From Pyrobaculum sp. WP30 (lineage in GTDB: Archaea; Thermoproteota; Thermoprotei; Thermoproteales; Thermoproteaceae): a stretch of 64,000 bases of DNA. Every line of letters starts with the position of its first letter. Within the stretch, counting starts at the first letter, position 1. The notes under the pieces were generated by a model, which was not told the DNA's origin, did not search any database, and saw only the letters and a program-made list of their open reading frames with translations. The stretch covers positions 1,541,704-1,605,703 of the forward strand of contig CP012158.1 of NCBI GenBank assembly GCA_001189275.1, read 5' to 3'. The position numbers and the translations under genes are program-made. Below, piece by piece: positions 1 through 9,150 of this stretch.

Positions 1-416
1 GGCAACTCCTCCACATCTCTATCCCACTCAATCTCAAACCCAAGCTCTTCAGCTATCTTCTCCACCCTCCGCCTCAGCTCTGTGGACACCGGCGAGAGAG
101 ATGCGCCCTCCAACACGGCGACGTTCTCCAACGCGGTGAGACCTGGAATCAGTGAAAGGTGTTGATGCACCATGGCGATCCCGAGCTTGAGGGCGTCTCT
201 TGCGTTCTTCGGCTTGACTCTCCTGCCGTCTACGTAAATCTCGCCGGAGGTCGGCCGGTATATCCCAGAGAGTATTTTCATAAGCGTGGTCTTCCCAGCT
301 CCGTTTTCGCCAAGGAGGGCGAGCACCTCGCCGGGAAAAACATCGAGAGAGACGCCCCTCAGGGCGTGGGTTCCGTCTGAAAAAACCTTGCGGATTTCGC
401 GGAGAGAGACCTTCAT
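1..416 (-). CDS. ABC transporter ATP-binding protein, nucleoside/sugar type (partial)
   Basis: The reverse strand encodes the first ~138 residues of an ABC ATPase; the C-terminal part lies beyond the left edge. The visible part has a Walker A motif (GENGAGKTT), followed by a Q-loop segment (MVHQHLSLI) typical of the YufO/RbsA-like ATPases that work with BMP-type binding proteins. The ATG overlaps the stop of the upstream binding-protein gene (TGATG), so the two are translationally coupled in one operon. The inferred role is to power uptake of nucleosides or a similar ligand across the membrane. Permease genes are expected just outside the window. The family is clear; the substrate is inferred from the neighbour. 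Confidence 0.93.
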   Translation of the reverse strand, partial: MKVSLREIRKVFSDGTHALRGVSLDVFPGEVLALLGENGAGKTTLMKILSGIYRPTSGEIYVDGRRVKPKNARDALKLGIAMVHQHLSLIPGLTALENVAVLEGASLSPVSTELRRRVEKIAEELGFEIEWDRDVEEL

Positions 417-1666
417 CAGCCGACTGTGCCTAGACCCAGCTCCTTCCTAAGCTGAACCACCTGGTCCTGCGTGGTGGGCAGGGGGACCTTCTCCGCGCCG
501 GATACTATATCTTGCTTAAACTTATCCACCGCCTCCCATATCCACGTCGGTATCTTAGACCTCATCTCCTTCACCGTGTTTATGATGTTTTGGGCATCGG
601 ACTCCTTCACGGCGCCTGCCCTGATGCCTATCTCGAGGAACTGGGACAAATCATCCAGCGTGCTGACCGAGATGCCGCCCTCCTTAATGCCGAGCTCCAA
701 CACGCCGCCTTTGAAGCTCCCCTCGACCGCCATCTTGGCTGCTGTGTAGACGCCGACGTCTACTCTCTTCATCATGGAGGCGAGTATGAAGCCGGGTTTT
801 ATGTAGTCCTGATCGGCGTCTACGCCGATGGCGAAGGGCGGACCCATTGTCCTTCCGGCTTTCTTGCCGGCTTCCGCCACTGCTTCAAACACGCCGAGAC
901 CTGTGGCGCCCGCGGCTTGATATATTACACACACGCCCTGCGCCAGCATCACCTCAGCCGCCTGTTTGCCCTTTGCTGGGTCATTAAAAGATCCTGTGTA
1001 TACATAGAGTATGTCGAACTTCACATCCTTGCCGAACTTCTGCTTGATGAAACGCTCCGCCCACCTCACGCCGTAGGCGTAGCCGATTTCGAACTTCCAG
1101 AGCACAGGTATCTCCATGCCTAGCACTATGCCGACCTTGGTGCAGTTGTAGTAATACGCGGTGAGGGCAGCCAATGCCCCAACCAACGCCGAGCCTTCGT
1201 TCTCTCTAAAGAGAACAGACATAACGTTGGGGCGGTCTGGTATATATCCGTCGATGATGGCGAACTTCACGTTGGGGAACTCCTGCGACACCTGCTTAAC
1301 GGCGTCTGTCATTAGGAAGCCGACTGCCACAGCGATAACCGCGTCGCCGGACTTCGCCGCAGCTCTGAGGTTGGGCACGTAGTCGTCCTGCGTCTTGCTC
1401 TGGACCTCCTTGAGCCCAAGCCCGAAGTCCTTGGCGGCCCTCGACGCGCCTAGATACGCCATGTCGTTAAACGACAGATCCCCCCTCCCGCCTATGTCGT
1501 ATATCACGTAGATGTTGCCCTTGGGCTTTGTGGTCTGGGTGATGGGCACAGTGGCGGTCTTCGGGGTGGTCGTCTGCGCTGGGGGTTGCTGTTGGAACGC
1601 CAGAAATGCGCCTATTACAGCAATTATTACGACTACGGCTATTGCCAGCCAGAGTTTTGAGTTCAT
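416..1666 (-). CDS. BMP/PnrA-family ABC transporter substrate-binding protein
   Basis: A 416-residue extracytoplasmic solute-binding protein. Residues 6-25 form a hydrophobic signal/anchor helix, followed by a Thr/Pro/Gln-rich linker (about 26-50) that is typical of archaeal membrane-tethered binding proteins; there is no lipobox Cys. The BMP-family opening [10 protein letters not shown] is present near residue 60, and the basic-membrane-protein fold covers the rest. Known family members bind nucleosides such as purine nucleosides and feed a YufO/YufP/YufQ-type ABC transporter. A TATA-like element (GATAAAAAATAG) lies about 20-25 bases before the ATG on the reverse strand. The gene is first in an operon with the ATPase at the left edge. 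Confidence 0.93.
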   Translation of the reverse strand: MNSKLWLAIAVVVIIAVIGAFLAFQQQPPAQTTTPKTATVPITQTTKPKGNIYVIYDIGGRGDLSFNDMAYLGASRAAKDFGLGLKEVQSKTQDDYVPNLRAAAKSGDAVIAVAVGFLMTDAVKQVSQEFPNVKFAIIDGYIPDRPNVMSVLFRENEGSALVGALAALTAYYYNCTKVGIVLGMEIPVLWKFEIGYAYGVRWAERFIKQKFGKDVKFDILYVYTGSFNDPAKGKQAAEVMLAQGVCVIYQAAGATGLGVFEAVAEAGKKAGRTMGPPFAIGVDADQDYIKPGFILASMMKRVDVGVYTAAKMAVEGSFKGGVLELGIKEGGISVSTLDDLSQFLEIGIRAGAVKESDAQNIINTVKEMRSKIPTWIWEAVDKFKQDIVSGAEKVPLPTTQDQVVQLRKELGLGTVG

Positions 1667-1688
1667 GTAGCGTAGAACGGGCTATTTT

Positions 1689-2089
1689 TTATCTATTAGC
1701 GTCTTGGACGCAGGAAATATCCCGCGACGCCCCCAGGACGAAGAAGAGGAGCCGTAGCGCTACCCAGAGAGTCGCGATGAGGGGGAATACGGAGAGATAG
1801 CGGCTCAGCCTAACAGCGTCAACGGCGACGTAGTAGAGGAGGACGGCTGCTACAGGCACCAAGGCGGCCGGCGGCGACAGAGCCACGCCGCGTCTCCTCT
1901 CCGTGAAGTATCCGTATATCAACCCGCCGAGTAGCGGCAACAAGGCGGCGTTGAGCACGTGGAGCGGCGAGGCGGCTCCCGCCAATGGGGTCAAAAGACC
2001 TAGGGGTCGGCGAACCTTAAGACGTAGGGAGGAATGAGAAAAATAATTGAAAGTGCAATAAAAATAACAAGTAAACCCACCCACCTCAT
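1689..2089 (-). pseudogene. Small multi-pass membrane protein, broken by one frameshift
   Basis: A leaderless ATG at 2089 (reverse strand), 25 bases after a TATA box at 2110-2118, opens a frame starting MRWVGLLVIFIAL. It stops after FADP at a TAG around base 2001. Adding one C to the adjacent C-run would restore continuous reading into a second frame that runs to the TAA at 1689 and holds three further hydrophobic segments (for example HVLNAALLPLLGGLIYGY). The whole would be a ~130-residue membrane protein with about four membrane helices. No family was recognised. The break is either real decay or a sequencing error in a homopolymer. The divergent neighbour is also broken, which favours decay. 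Confidence 0.55.
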
Positions 2090-2122
2090 AAGGTATTTAA
2101 CATATCTCGTTTTTAAATATAG
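2090..2122. promoter_or_regulatory. Overlapping divergent promoters
   Basis: Two TATA-like boxes overlap here. GTATTTAAC (about 2092-2100) lies 25 bases before the GTG at 2123 on the forward strand. TATTTAAAAA (2110-2118, read on the reverse strand) lies 25 bases before the ATG at 2089. Both downstream genes appear broken. Confidence 0.6.
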
Positions 2123-3083
2123 GTGACGAAGCTTACAAGGTCGGATCTGGTGAAGACGGCTGAGCACCTGATCAAGCCGAAGCTTCTGGCCGTCCTCGCC
2201 GTAATTCTAGCCGCCGTCATTATTCCCATACCGCCTGTGGGAAAGCCCGTGGAGGAGCTAGTTGCCAGCGGTAGCTTCATAGTGATCGAGGGCGTCAAAA
2301 TACACTACGTAGATAAGGGCTCTGGCGACAAGACTTTTGTGTTGCTACACGGCTTCGGAGCAAGCGTCTTCAGTTGGAGAGAGGTTATTCAACCGCTCTC
2401 TAGACACGGCAGAGTTGTGGCGCTCGACAGGCCGGGGTTCGGGCTCACAGAGAGGGCAGACCCCACGAAGACGCCTTATAACCCCTATACGGTAGGGGGC
2501 GGGGCAATCCTTATCTTGAGGCTTATGAAGACGCTGAACATATCCAAGGCCGTCTTTATAGGTCATTCAGCAGGCGCCTACACGTCTCTCTACATAGCGT
2601 CTAAGCATCAGGAGGCCGTCGAGGCGCTGGTGCTCATAGCGCCTGCGTGAGGGAGGACGGTCTTCAGAGGTTTCTGCTCAGCCTCCCCCATAAGTACGGC
2701 CCTCTGTTTCTCCGAGCCGCCGTGCCCTACCTAGAGCAGATGTTATACAAAGCCTATAACAAAAACAAGCTTACGCAACATGTGGTTGATGGCTATAAAT
2801 ATCCACTTAACGCCCGCGACTGGGACAGGGGGCTGTACTGGTTCATATAGTACCGGAGGCCGGTGGAGATAGACCTAGACCAAATCACGGCATCTGTCTT
2901 GGTTATACACTGCACGCAAGACAAGATCGTGCCGTATGAAGTGTCCACCTCCACTACATGTTGAAAAACTCCACGCTAAAACTGCTGGAAAACTGCGGCC
3001 ACCTGCCGCACGAAGAGGTTCCAGAGGCAACGCTGGAAGCGATATGGACATTCCTACATTTAAATACCGAAGAAAAATCTTAA
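2123..3083 (+). pseudogene. Alpha/beta hydrolase, degenerate
   Basis: The N-terminal part (2123-2650) reads as an alpha/beta hydrolase with an N-terminal membrane segment, the oxyanion-loop motif LLHGFGAS, and the nucleophile elbow FIGHSAGAYTS. After LIAPA the frame shifts by one base. The second segment (from 2647) runs to a TAG at about 2849, and sequence on the far side of this stop still reads as hydrolase (VLVIHCTQDKIVPYE with the acid residue). A second frameshift then leads to LLENCGHLPHEEVP, which contains the catalytic His, ending at the TAA at 3081. Two frameshifts plus a stop make this a pseudogene even though all three catalytic residues can still be found. Confidence 0.85.
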
Positions 3084-3086
3084 CAT

Positions 3087-3395
3087 ATGGGATACAGCAT
3101 AGAACATGCAAGGGTGAAGGAACTGGTCGAAAAGGCTCAGTGCTCCGGAGCCTCCCCGCATGAACTGCTCAACTGCATCACGGAACAACTGAGGTCGGCC
3201 GGCTACATTCCCGCAGGTACACAGCTACTTGATGCAAACGTCGACCCCGCCGAGAGGCCGGAGCAGGCGCGGTTCATCCGGATAGAGGCGCGGAAAGAAG
3301 GCGATAAAAACATCCACATCTTCACCTTCGCCGTGCTTAAGCCAGGCGGCGTCTACAAGGCGCTGTGGCTTCAATCCGCCGTGGTGGAAAAATAA
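3087..3395 (+). CDS. Conserved small protein of unknown function
   Basis: A 102-residue soluble, mostly charged protein with alternating helix and strand character and a C-terminal segment IHIFTFAVLKPGGVYKALWL. No known domain was recognised. A TATA box (ATTTAAATA, about 3058-3066) sits 24 bases before the ATG, so the message is leaderless. The ATG of the next gene follows the stop codon directly, indicating a two-gene operon with the Zn-ribbon regulator. It is probably a lineage-specific partner of that regulator; this is inference from position only. Confidence 0.7.
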   Translation: MGYSIEHARVKELVEKAQCSGASPHELLNCITEQLRSAGYIPAGTQLLDANVDPAERPEQARFIRIEARKEGDKNIHIFTFAVLKPGGVYKALWLQSAVVEK

Positions 3396-3701
3396 ATGGA
3401 GGAGACCGTTAGGGAGCGGCTTATTAAGGCCCTGCTCGCAAGTAGCGAGCCTTTGACGATATACCAGCTACAGGCGCTTGTCGAGACAGACCTGAAGCCG
3501 AACGAGCTATACGACGAGCTTGAACATGTTAGGAAGACGCTCAAGAGACAGGGATACAGGCTAGATGTTGTGCCCGCCACGTGCAAAAAATGCGGCTACC
3601 AGTTCACAGACAGAGAAAGGCTGAAGAAGCCGAGCCGGTGCCCCCGTTGCAAAAGCGAGAGGATCGACCCGCCGAGGTTCTACGTGAAGCCCCTCTACTA
3701 G
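3396..3701 (+). CDS. Winged-helix plus Zn-ribbon transcriptional regulator
   Basis: A 101-residue protein. The N-terminal half (about 1-55) looks like a winged helix (RERLIKALLASSEPLTIYQLQALV...LYDELEHVRKTLKRQGYRL). The C-terminal half is a zinc ribbon with CKKCGYQF and CPRCKSERI, giving CxxC-x(n)-CxxC. This architecture matches the archaeal family of predicted regulators with HTH fused to a Zn ribbon. It is translated directly after the upstream gene with no spacer, and L40e lies convergent on its 3' side with no gap. Confidence 0.8.
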   Translation: MEETVRERLIKALLASSEPLTIYQLQALVETDLKPNELYDELEHVRKTLKRQGYRLDVVPATCKKCGYQFTDRERLKKPSRCPRCKSERIDPPRFYVKPLY

Positions 3702-3863
3702 TTACTTCTTCTTGAATTTCTTAGGCCGCAGGTTCCTGGACCGGCAACGACGGCATTTCTCGGCGTCGGGCGGGTTCCGGGCGCCGCATTCGCGGCAGAT
3801 CTTGTACTGAAATCTGTGCCTCATTACGATAGCCAGTTTTTCGGGGTCAAGCGTGATGGGCAT
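3702..3863 (-). CDS. rpl40e: 50S ribosomal protein L40e
   Basis: A 53-residue basic zinc-ribbon protein starting [20 protein letters not shown], with the four cysteines of L40e (CRECGARN and CRRCRSRNL) and a lysine-rich tail ending KKFKKK. It is part of the large ribosomal subunit. Length and motif order fit archaeal L40e well. It shares the divergent TATA region (TTTATATATTTATA, 3885-3898) with the large ATPase gene that starts at 3918. Confidence 0.95.
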   Translation of the reverse strand: MPITLDPEKLAIVMRHRFQYKICRECGARNPPDAEKCRRCRSRNLRPKKFKKK

Positions 3864-3884
3864 ATCAGCCCCAATTTTCGACAG

Positions 3885-3898
3885 TTTATATATTTATA
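3885..3898. promoter_or_regulatory. Shared divergent TATA element
   Basis: The nearly symmetric sequence TTTATATATTTATA lies about 27 bases from both the GTG at 3918 (forward) and the ATG of rpl40e at 3863 (reverse), so it can serve as the TATA box for two leaderless transcripts. Confidence 0.65.
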
Positions 3899-3917
3899 GC
3901 CGCCACAAGCCTTCTAC

Positions 3918-5852
3918 GTGTCCACCTCTCTGCTCGGCATCGCCCGAGAGGGCGATGAGTTCTACGTCCTCAACATCACAGACAACTACAAGGCGCGGCT
4001 CGTCCACTGGTTTAAAGACCTGGAGGAGCGCATAGTCGCCACCCTAAAGGCGGGGACCTCCGTGGTGCTGGTGGGGCCCCACGGCTCCGGCAAATCGGTG
4101 GTGGCCAGGAAAATAGCCGCCAGGCTCGTCAGCGAGTACCACGCCGTAATAGACCTGGGCGTCGACGCGGTGACGTTTGACAACCTGCTTGAGATGTTGC
4201 ACGAGGTGCCCAGCGCCTTGGGCCTCTACGACCCCCTAGGCGTCACCCTCTACGACAACCCGCTGGTCCCCCGGGCCGAGTTGGCGGCGCCTTGGATGCG
4301 GCGTTGTCGATACGTGATAGATAGAGCTCTCTACCTCAACACCCGCGAGACGCCGACGCTCCTAGTACTACCATATGACCTGCTCCGCCACTCCACCTGC
4401 AGAGAACATGTGGAGAGAAACATGAAGGTTGTGGATATAGGTGAGTATTTGGGGTATATCGATCTGCCAGCCGCGCTGGGGGAGGTCTTCTCCTCCCACG
4501 CGGCGGCGCTGGGTTGCAGGAGGGGATCTCCGGAGCCCTACGTCGAGTACCTTTTGAGGAAACACGGCGATTTCAGCGGCGTGTTCGCCTTGGCCGCATA
4601 TGGAGGTCGGCTCTACGCAAAACAGAGATGCGCCGCCTATAAACCGGAGAGTCTCTACCGAGACGCCTTGCAACAACTATCTAGGCTGTACCACGAGCTG
4701 TATCAAGAGCTGTTCTTCCCCACCTGCCGGGAGGCTAAGGCTCTGTCTACCCCTCTTCTTCTCAGCATCCAGGGACAGCACATACCAGCCGACTTGGCGT
4801 ATCCCCTCGCCAACGTGGATCAGATCGCCAGGAGGCTTTCTATACTTGGCAAAATCACCCCAGCAACCGAGACCGCCAAGCTGGCTAGAGAGGAGGTGCT
4901 GGAGGAGCTTCGGGAGCTCTACAGGCCGCAGGAGGAGCTGGCCAAGGCTGTGGAGTGGGCCGTATCGCCTAAAGAAAGCGTGGTTAGGGAATCGCTTAAG
5001 TTAACCTTGGGCGAACACCCCTGCATCTCTATGCACGACAGCCCTGCCCAGAAAATCAGGGTGGCTTACAGAGGACTTCTGGCTCTAAGGCCTGAGTACT
5101 CCCTCGATTTCGCAAAGGCGATGGCAATGATAGCCACGGGTAGAGGGGACATGTGCAGAGAAGAGGTGGGCAGGTACCTCTGCTACGGCGACGCCGTGCC
5201 ACAAGTGGTTATAGACGCCTTGGCCCTTGGGAGGAGGATAACTCTGGAGACGTACACCGCCTTGCCGTCTCCCCACTGCGTTGAAGACGGCGAGGAGCTA
5301 CTGACGCAACTTGCGTTTACAGACGCGAGGAGGGTCCCCCTTACCTGCCTTGAAAAATTCGCCGAGGTTCTTTATAGTGTGGCGCTTCGGCGCCCGGAGG
5401 CATTCGATGTGTTTTACAAGCTGTATCAAGACTACTTGGAGGCGGCGGCTGAGAGAGGCACGCCGCCAGCTCTCAGAAACTTAGCCCTGGCGCACTACTT
5501 CGGCGCCCCGCCGAGAGGTGCTGAGGATGTGTTAAAGCGCTTAGTAAACACGGCGTCGGCGCTTGAGGACTTCAAGACCGCGGCGGCGGCCTTATCCTCT
5601 CTGGCGTCCATCACAGCTGACGAGACCAGAAGGCTACTCCCATCCTGCGACTGCCCGTTCCTCAAGGCCTTTGTGGCTTACAGCGTCGCCAGACGGCTCG
5701 TGGAGCTGGGCCACCACCAGGAGGCTCTCAAACTCCTCGAGACGGCCCTCACGGAGGCGAAGAGGGGCGACCCCCGTCACGAGCCTACGCCTCAGTTTAT
5801 ACAGGAGCTGGAGGAGCTGTATAGAGAGGCGGCGCTGGAGGCGTTGCTCTAA
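3918..5852 (+). CDS. Large P-loop ATPase with helical-repeat C-terminus
   Basis: A 644-residue protein. Residues 52-60 form a Walker A motif (GPHGSGKS) at the start of an AAA/STAND-like ATPase domain; a Walker B-like hydrophobic strand may lie near TPTLLVLPYDLL. From about residue 280 onward it is predicted to be all-helical, Ala/Leu-rich and TPR-like (for example EALKLLETALTEAKRG near the end). The overall plan, an NTPase followed by helical repeats, resembles signal-transduction ATPases, but no named family was recognised. GTG start at 3918 with a TATA box 27 bases upstream. Its 3' end overlaps the stop of the convergent small GTPase gene by four bases, a neighbour that may be functionally linked. 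Confidence 0.8.
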   Translation: MSTSLLGIAREGDEFYVLNITDNYKARLVHWFKDLEERIVATLKAGTSVVLVGPHGSGKSVVARKIAARLVSEYHAVIDLGVDAVTFDNLLEMLHEVPSALGLYDPLGVTLYDNPLVPRAELAAPWMRRCRYVIDRALYLNTRETPTLLVLPYDLLRHSTCREHVERNMKVVDIGEYLGYIDLPAALGEVFSSHAAALGCRRGSPEPYVEYLLRKHGDFSGVFALAAYGGRLYAKQRCAAYKPESLYRDALQQLSRLYHELYQELFFPTCREAKALSTPLLLSIQGQHIPADLAYPLANVDQIARRLSILGKITPATETAKLAREEVLEELRELYRPQEELAKAVEWAVSPKESVVRESLKLTLGEHPCISMHDSPAQKIRVAYRGLLALRPEYSLDFAKAMAMIATGRGDMCREEVGRYLCYGDAVPQVVIDALALGRRITLETYTALPSPHCVEDGEELLTQLAFTDARRVPLTCLEKFAEVLYSVALRRPEAFDVFYKLYQDYLEAAAERGTPPALRNLALAHYFGAPPRGAEDVLKRLVNTASALEDFKTAAAALSSLASITADETRRLLPSCDCPFLKAFVAYSVARRLVELGHHQEALKLLETALTEAKRGDPRHEPTPQFIQELEELYREAALEALL

Positions 5853-6322
5853 AGTATCACCTTGACTAGGTCCTTAGGGTCGTCTCTAAGCGCGGAGATG
5901 TAGTGAATCTCCTGGGCCCCCACGGCGGCGGCGATCTCATCAGCCTCCACATGGAAGCCGTATTCCCGCGCGAGATCCATCTTGTTGCCCACCACTGCGA
6001 GTCTCTTAAACGGCTTAATCCCCCTGTCTAGAAGCCCGCTGTGTATCTCCACGAGCGCCCTCAACGTGTCGTAGTGGAGCACGTCGTACATATACACCGC
6101 CTTGTCCACGTAGAAGGTCCACATCCGCGCGAAGTTCTGCACCACCTCCACCACGTACTGCCCAGGCACGTCGATTAGGTTAACCTCTTTGTTAGACAGG
6201 TAAAGCCTATAGACGCCGGGGCGCAACGTAACCGTAGGCCTTATGGAGAGCCCCATCAGCCGGTACGCAAGCGTGGTTTTCCCAACGCCGCCGACGCCGA
6301 GAAGCACAACGATGTGCCGCAT
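5849..6322 (-). CDS. Ras/Arf-like small GTPase
   Basis: A 157-residue protein with a full set of G-protein motifs: G1 GVGGVGKTT, G3 DVPGQ (the Ras/Arf DxxGQ signature), G4 NKMD, and G5 SAL. An internal Thr-rich stretch (RPTVTLRPGVY) can supply the G2 switch-I Thr. It has the size of a minimal eukaryote-like small GTPase without a lipid-modification tail. The start was set at ATG 6322 because a TATA box (TTTTATATATGG) lies 25 bases before it and overlaps the alternative upstream ATG at 6343. Known crenarchaeal relatives are linked to membrane or motility regulation. The specific role here is unknown. Confidence 0.88.
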   Translation of the reverse strand: MRHIVVLLGVGGVGKTTLAYRLMGLSIRPTVTLRPGVYRLYLSNKEVNLIDVPGQYVVEVVQNFARMWTFYVDKAVYMYDVLHYDTLRALVEIHSGLLDRGIKPFKRLAVVGNKMDLAREYGFHVEADEIAAAVGAQEIHYISALRDDPKDLVKVIL

Positions 6323-6400
6323 CGCCAACCTCTCCCCCGCCATATATAAAAGTGAGGTTTAGTCACCGCTACATTTAAAAATACACCAAAAGTGTGGGCC

Positions 6401-6961
6401 ATGCCAATAGGAAGACTGGTAATGTGGATAATACTATACGTGGTGGTGATGGCGGCTTTACAAGCGGCGTTCCAGTTCATCCAGGGCATCTACGCCCCTA
6501 TAATGGACTACAAAATCTACGTAGACATATTGCTCACCCTCTTCTTTGGCTGGCAGATAGTAAAGGCGTTTGCAGACGTCGTGGCGTGGCCCGTCGCCAA
6601 GAAGCAGGGCGAGGCGGCCGGGAAGGCTGTGTCGAACCTCATGAAGCTACTCGGCATAGGCGCGTTGGTGGCTGCGCTCGCGGGGGCTGTCTCCGGCGGA
6701 CCCGCGGCAGCTGCCCTCGGCGGCTTCATAGGCCTCGTCATAGGCTTCGCCACGCAACAGGTACTAGGCCAGGCAATAGCCGGTACCTTCCTGCTACTTG
6801 CAAGGCCCTTCAAGATAGGCGACAAGATAGTGGGCGCCGGTCAAGAGGGCGTGGTTGAGGACATATCGGCTATGTACACAACTATTAGAGACGCAGAGGG
6901 CAACAAGGTGCTTATCCCAAGCAACAAGCTGGTGGGCGACATATTGAAGATCAAGAAGTAG
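6401..6961 (+). CDS. MscS-type mechanosensitive channel, minimal form
   Basis: A 186-residue membrane protein with three hydrophobic helices, a Gly/Ala-rich pore-lining helix (GALVAALAGAVSGGPAAAAL), and the MscS beta domain (FKIGDKIVGAGQEGVVEDIS...IPSNKLVGD). It stops right after the beta domain, so it lacks the large C-terminal cage of bacterial MscS. The expected role is release of osmolytes on hypo-osmotic shock. ATG 6401 was chosen over GTG 6392 because the TATA box (ATTTAAAAATA) is centred 25 bases before it. The 3' end overlaps a convergent gene by 11 bases. Confidence 0.88.
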   Translation: MPIGRLVMWIILYVVVMAALQAAFQFIQGIYAPIMDYKIYVDILLTLFFGWQIVKAFADVVAWPVAKKQGEAAGKAVSNLMKLLGIGALVAALAGAVSGGPAAAALGGFIGLVIGFATQQVLGQAIAGTFLLLARPFKIGDKIVGAGQEGVVEDISAMYTTIRDAEGNKVLIPSNKLVGDILKIKK

Positions 6962-7679
6962 TTTTTTCAATCCACACCTCAACTTCCCAATTTTCCTTTG
7001 GCACAACCACGGCGAGGGCGGGCCTCAGCCCAAGCTTCTCAAGCACCTGTTGCCTCCTCTGTAGCAACATACGTTTCTTCCTCAGCTTGGCGTCTGTGGG
7101 ATGCGTCGTGGTTTTCACCTCCACGTGATAAATAGCACCTCCGTCAGCCAGCAGGAAGTCCACCTCGCGTATGGTGTCAACCACAAGAGTCACGAAATCG
7201 GGCCCTCCCCAGAGCCTCTCGTAGAGGGCGGCGGCGATGTCCACCTCAGCCGCCGTGAACGCCTCCACGCCTCTCAGCACCGCGGGGGTTGCCCCCTTCA
7301 GCACGAAGCTTCTCAACTCCTCCAAGCCTAGGGAAAGGAGGAAGGCGTAGGCACCCTCCACATCTCTCCCCATATATTTCACAAGCCCCTTCGGCGGGTC
7401 TATCAACACCACGGGCTCTCCGCCGTCTATAGCCGGCACAAACCACGACTTGTGTATAGGCCACTCGGAGGTTATGTGCCTGGAGTATGTGCCTGGGCCC
7501 TTTTCCCTCGGCAACACAGAACCGCGAGACTCCACCCTACCCGCCGAGTAGAGACCTTCAAGGAGCATGGCCACGGCCTCGCCGCGGGCGGCGGCCCCCC
7601 TCAGGACTTTTGCGAAGATGTACTCGCCCACATATCCCAGCTCGGCCCCCAGCGCGTGGAGCAGATTCACCCTTATCAA
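6951..7679 (-). CDS. Putative PD-(D/E)XK nuclease-like protein
   Basis: A 242-residue soluble protein of unknown function. The C-terminal third reads EVDFLLADGGAIYHVEVKTT, followed by a helix and a strand; this spacing (acidic residue, D, then ExK after a beta strand) is the active-site pattern of PD-(D/E)XK nucleases. The N-terminal two thirds are helical with no recognised domain. The TTG start at 7679 is supported by a TATA box (AAAATATC) 25 bases upstream on the reverse strand. It is a solitary gene between a channel gene and acdA. The nuclease assignment rests on the motif alone; DNA repair or defence roles are both possible. Confidence 0.65.
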   Translation of the reverse strand: MIRVNLLHALGAELGYVGEYIFAKVLRGAAARGEAVAMLLEGLYSAGRVESRGSVLPREKGPGTYSRHITSEWPIHKSWFVPAIDGGEPVVLIDPPKGLVKYMGRDVEGAYAFLLSLGLEELRSFVLKGATPAVLRGVEAFTAAEVDIAAALYERLWGGPDFVTLVVDTIREVDFLLADGGAIYHVEVKTTTHPTDAKLRKKRMLLQRRQQVLEKLGLRPALAVVVPKENWEVEVWIEKTTS

Positions 7680-7764
7680 CGTGAAGTAGGGGATCTAGAT
7701 ATTTTTACTCAACGTACAATTACTAAGCGCCTATATATATTTATATACGTCTCATAGAAATGCC

Positions 7765-9150
7765 GTGATCCCTAAACTCATAGACCCGCAGAGCGTTGCG
7801 GTGGTTGGCGCATCCACAAAACCAGGCTCTGTTGGCTACGTCATACTTGAAAACCTAGTCACTAGATTCAAGGGAGAGGTGTATCCAGTGAACCCCAAAT
7901 ACGACGAAGTTGAGCTGTGGGGCCGCCGGATAAAGTTCTACAAATCGTTAAGCGAGGTGAAGGACCCAGTCGACGTCGTAGTCATAGCCACGCCGGCTCC
8001 CACCGTGCCCAAAATACTAGAGGAGGCTGGGATGAAGGGCGTTAAGGCGGCTATCATTATCAGTAGCGGATTCGCCGAGGCGGGCAACGCGGAGCTTGAA
8101 AACTGGGTCAAGGCCGTGGCGAAGCAATACGGCGTAAGAGTCCTGGGCCCCAACTGCATCGGCATCTACAACGCCTACACAAACTTCGACACGGTCTTCC
8201 TCCCGGCAGACAGAGCAGGCAGACCTCCCCCAGGTCCCCTCGCCTTAATTAGCCAAAGCGGCGCAGTTGCAGCCGCTATAATGGACTGGGCCGCAAGACG
8301 CCGCCTGGGGCTGGGGCTCCTCGCCAACTACGGCAACAAGGCAGACGTCACAGAGGTGGAGTTGCTGGAGGCGTTCGCCGCGGACCACAGGGTGAAGGTG
8401 ATCACCGTATACGTAGAGGGCTTTAAATACCCCGGGGAGGCGAGGAGGTTTCTAGAAACGGCGAGAAAGATCGTGCCCAAGAAGCCCATAGTGGCGTATA
8501 AGGCCGGGAGGGGCGGGGCCGCGCAGAGGGCTGTCAAGAGCCACACGGCAGCTATGGCTGGCACCTATGAGATGTACCGCGGCTTGTTTCAACAGGCGGG
8601 AGTCGTAGAGGCCTCCTCGGTTAGGGAGATGTTTGACATGGCTAAGGCTCTGGCCACCCAGCCCACGCCGCGTGGCAGGCGGGTGCTGGTGGTCTCAGAC
8701 AGCGGCGGCATGGGCATACAAGCAGTCGACGCGCTTGAGGCGCTGGGGCTTGAGGTGCCGGAGGTGCCGGAGAGCATCGCCAGGGAGCTCAAGAGGGAGC
8801 TCCTCCCCTTCGCCGCTGTGTCTAACCCCATCGACGTGACGGGTAGCGCGACCGACGAGCACTACAAAATCGTGCTTGACGCCCTGCTCCCCACGGCCTT
8901 TTTCGACATGGCGCTGATAGTCACGCTGATGCAGGTGCCAGGCTTGACGAAGAACTTGGCCAAGTACGTGATAGACAGCAAGAGATACGGCAAACCCATA
9001 GCCGTCGTCAACTTCGGAGGGAGCGAGCTGGTGCAGAGGTTCGAGGAGGAGCTTGAGGACCAGGGCATACCCGTCTACCCAACGCCAGACAGAGCGGCGA
9101 AGGCGCTGTGGGCGTTGTATAAATACGGGGAGGTGAAGAGGAGGTTATGA
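7765..9150 (+). CDS. acdA: ADP-forming acetyl/acyl-CoA synthetase, alpha subunit
   Basis: A 461-residue CoA-binding and succinyl-CoA-ligase-like subunit. The N-terminal Rossmann CoA-binding domain has VVGASTKPGSVG. The phosphorylated His lies in the motif VKSHTAAMAG, and a ligase domain follows. With AcdB it makes ATP from ADP and phosphate while releasing acetate or other acids from acyl-CoA, the main energy-yielding step of archaeal sugar and amino-acid fermentation. GTG start at 7765 with a strong TATA box (TATATATATTTATATA) 25-30 bases upstream. The stop overlaps the ATG of acdB (ATGA). Confidence 0.95.
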   Translation: MIPKLIDPQSVAVVGASTKPGSVGYVILENLVTRFKGEVYPVNPKYDEVELWGRRIKFYKSLSEVKDPVDVVVIATPAPTVPKILEEAGMKGVKAAIIISSGFAEAGNAELENWVKAVAKQYGVRVLGPNCIGIYNAYTNFDTVFLPADRAGRPPPGPLALISQSGAVAAAIMDWAARRRLGLGLLANYGNKADVTEVELLEAFAADHRVKVITVYVEGFKYPGEARRFLETARKIVPKKPIVAYKAGRGGAAQRAVKSHTAAMAGTYEMYRGLFQQAGVVEASSVREMFDMAKALATQPTPRGRRVLVVSDSGGMGIQAVDALEALGLEVPEVPESIARELKRELLPFAAVSNPIDVTGSATDEHYKIVLDALLPTAFFDMALIVTLMQVPGLTKNLAKYVIDSKRYGKPIAVVNFGGSELVQRFEEELEDQGIPVYPTPDRAAKALWALYKYGEVKRRL

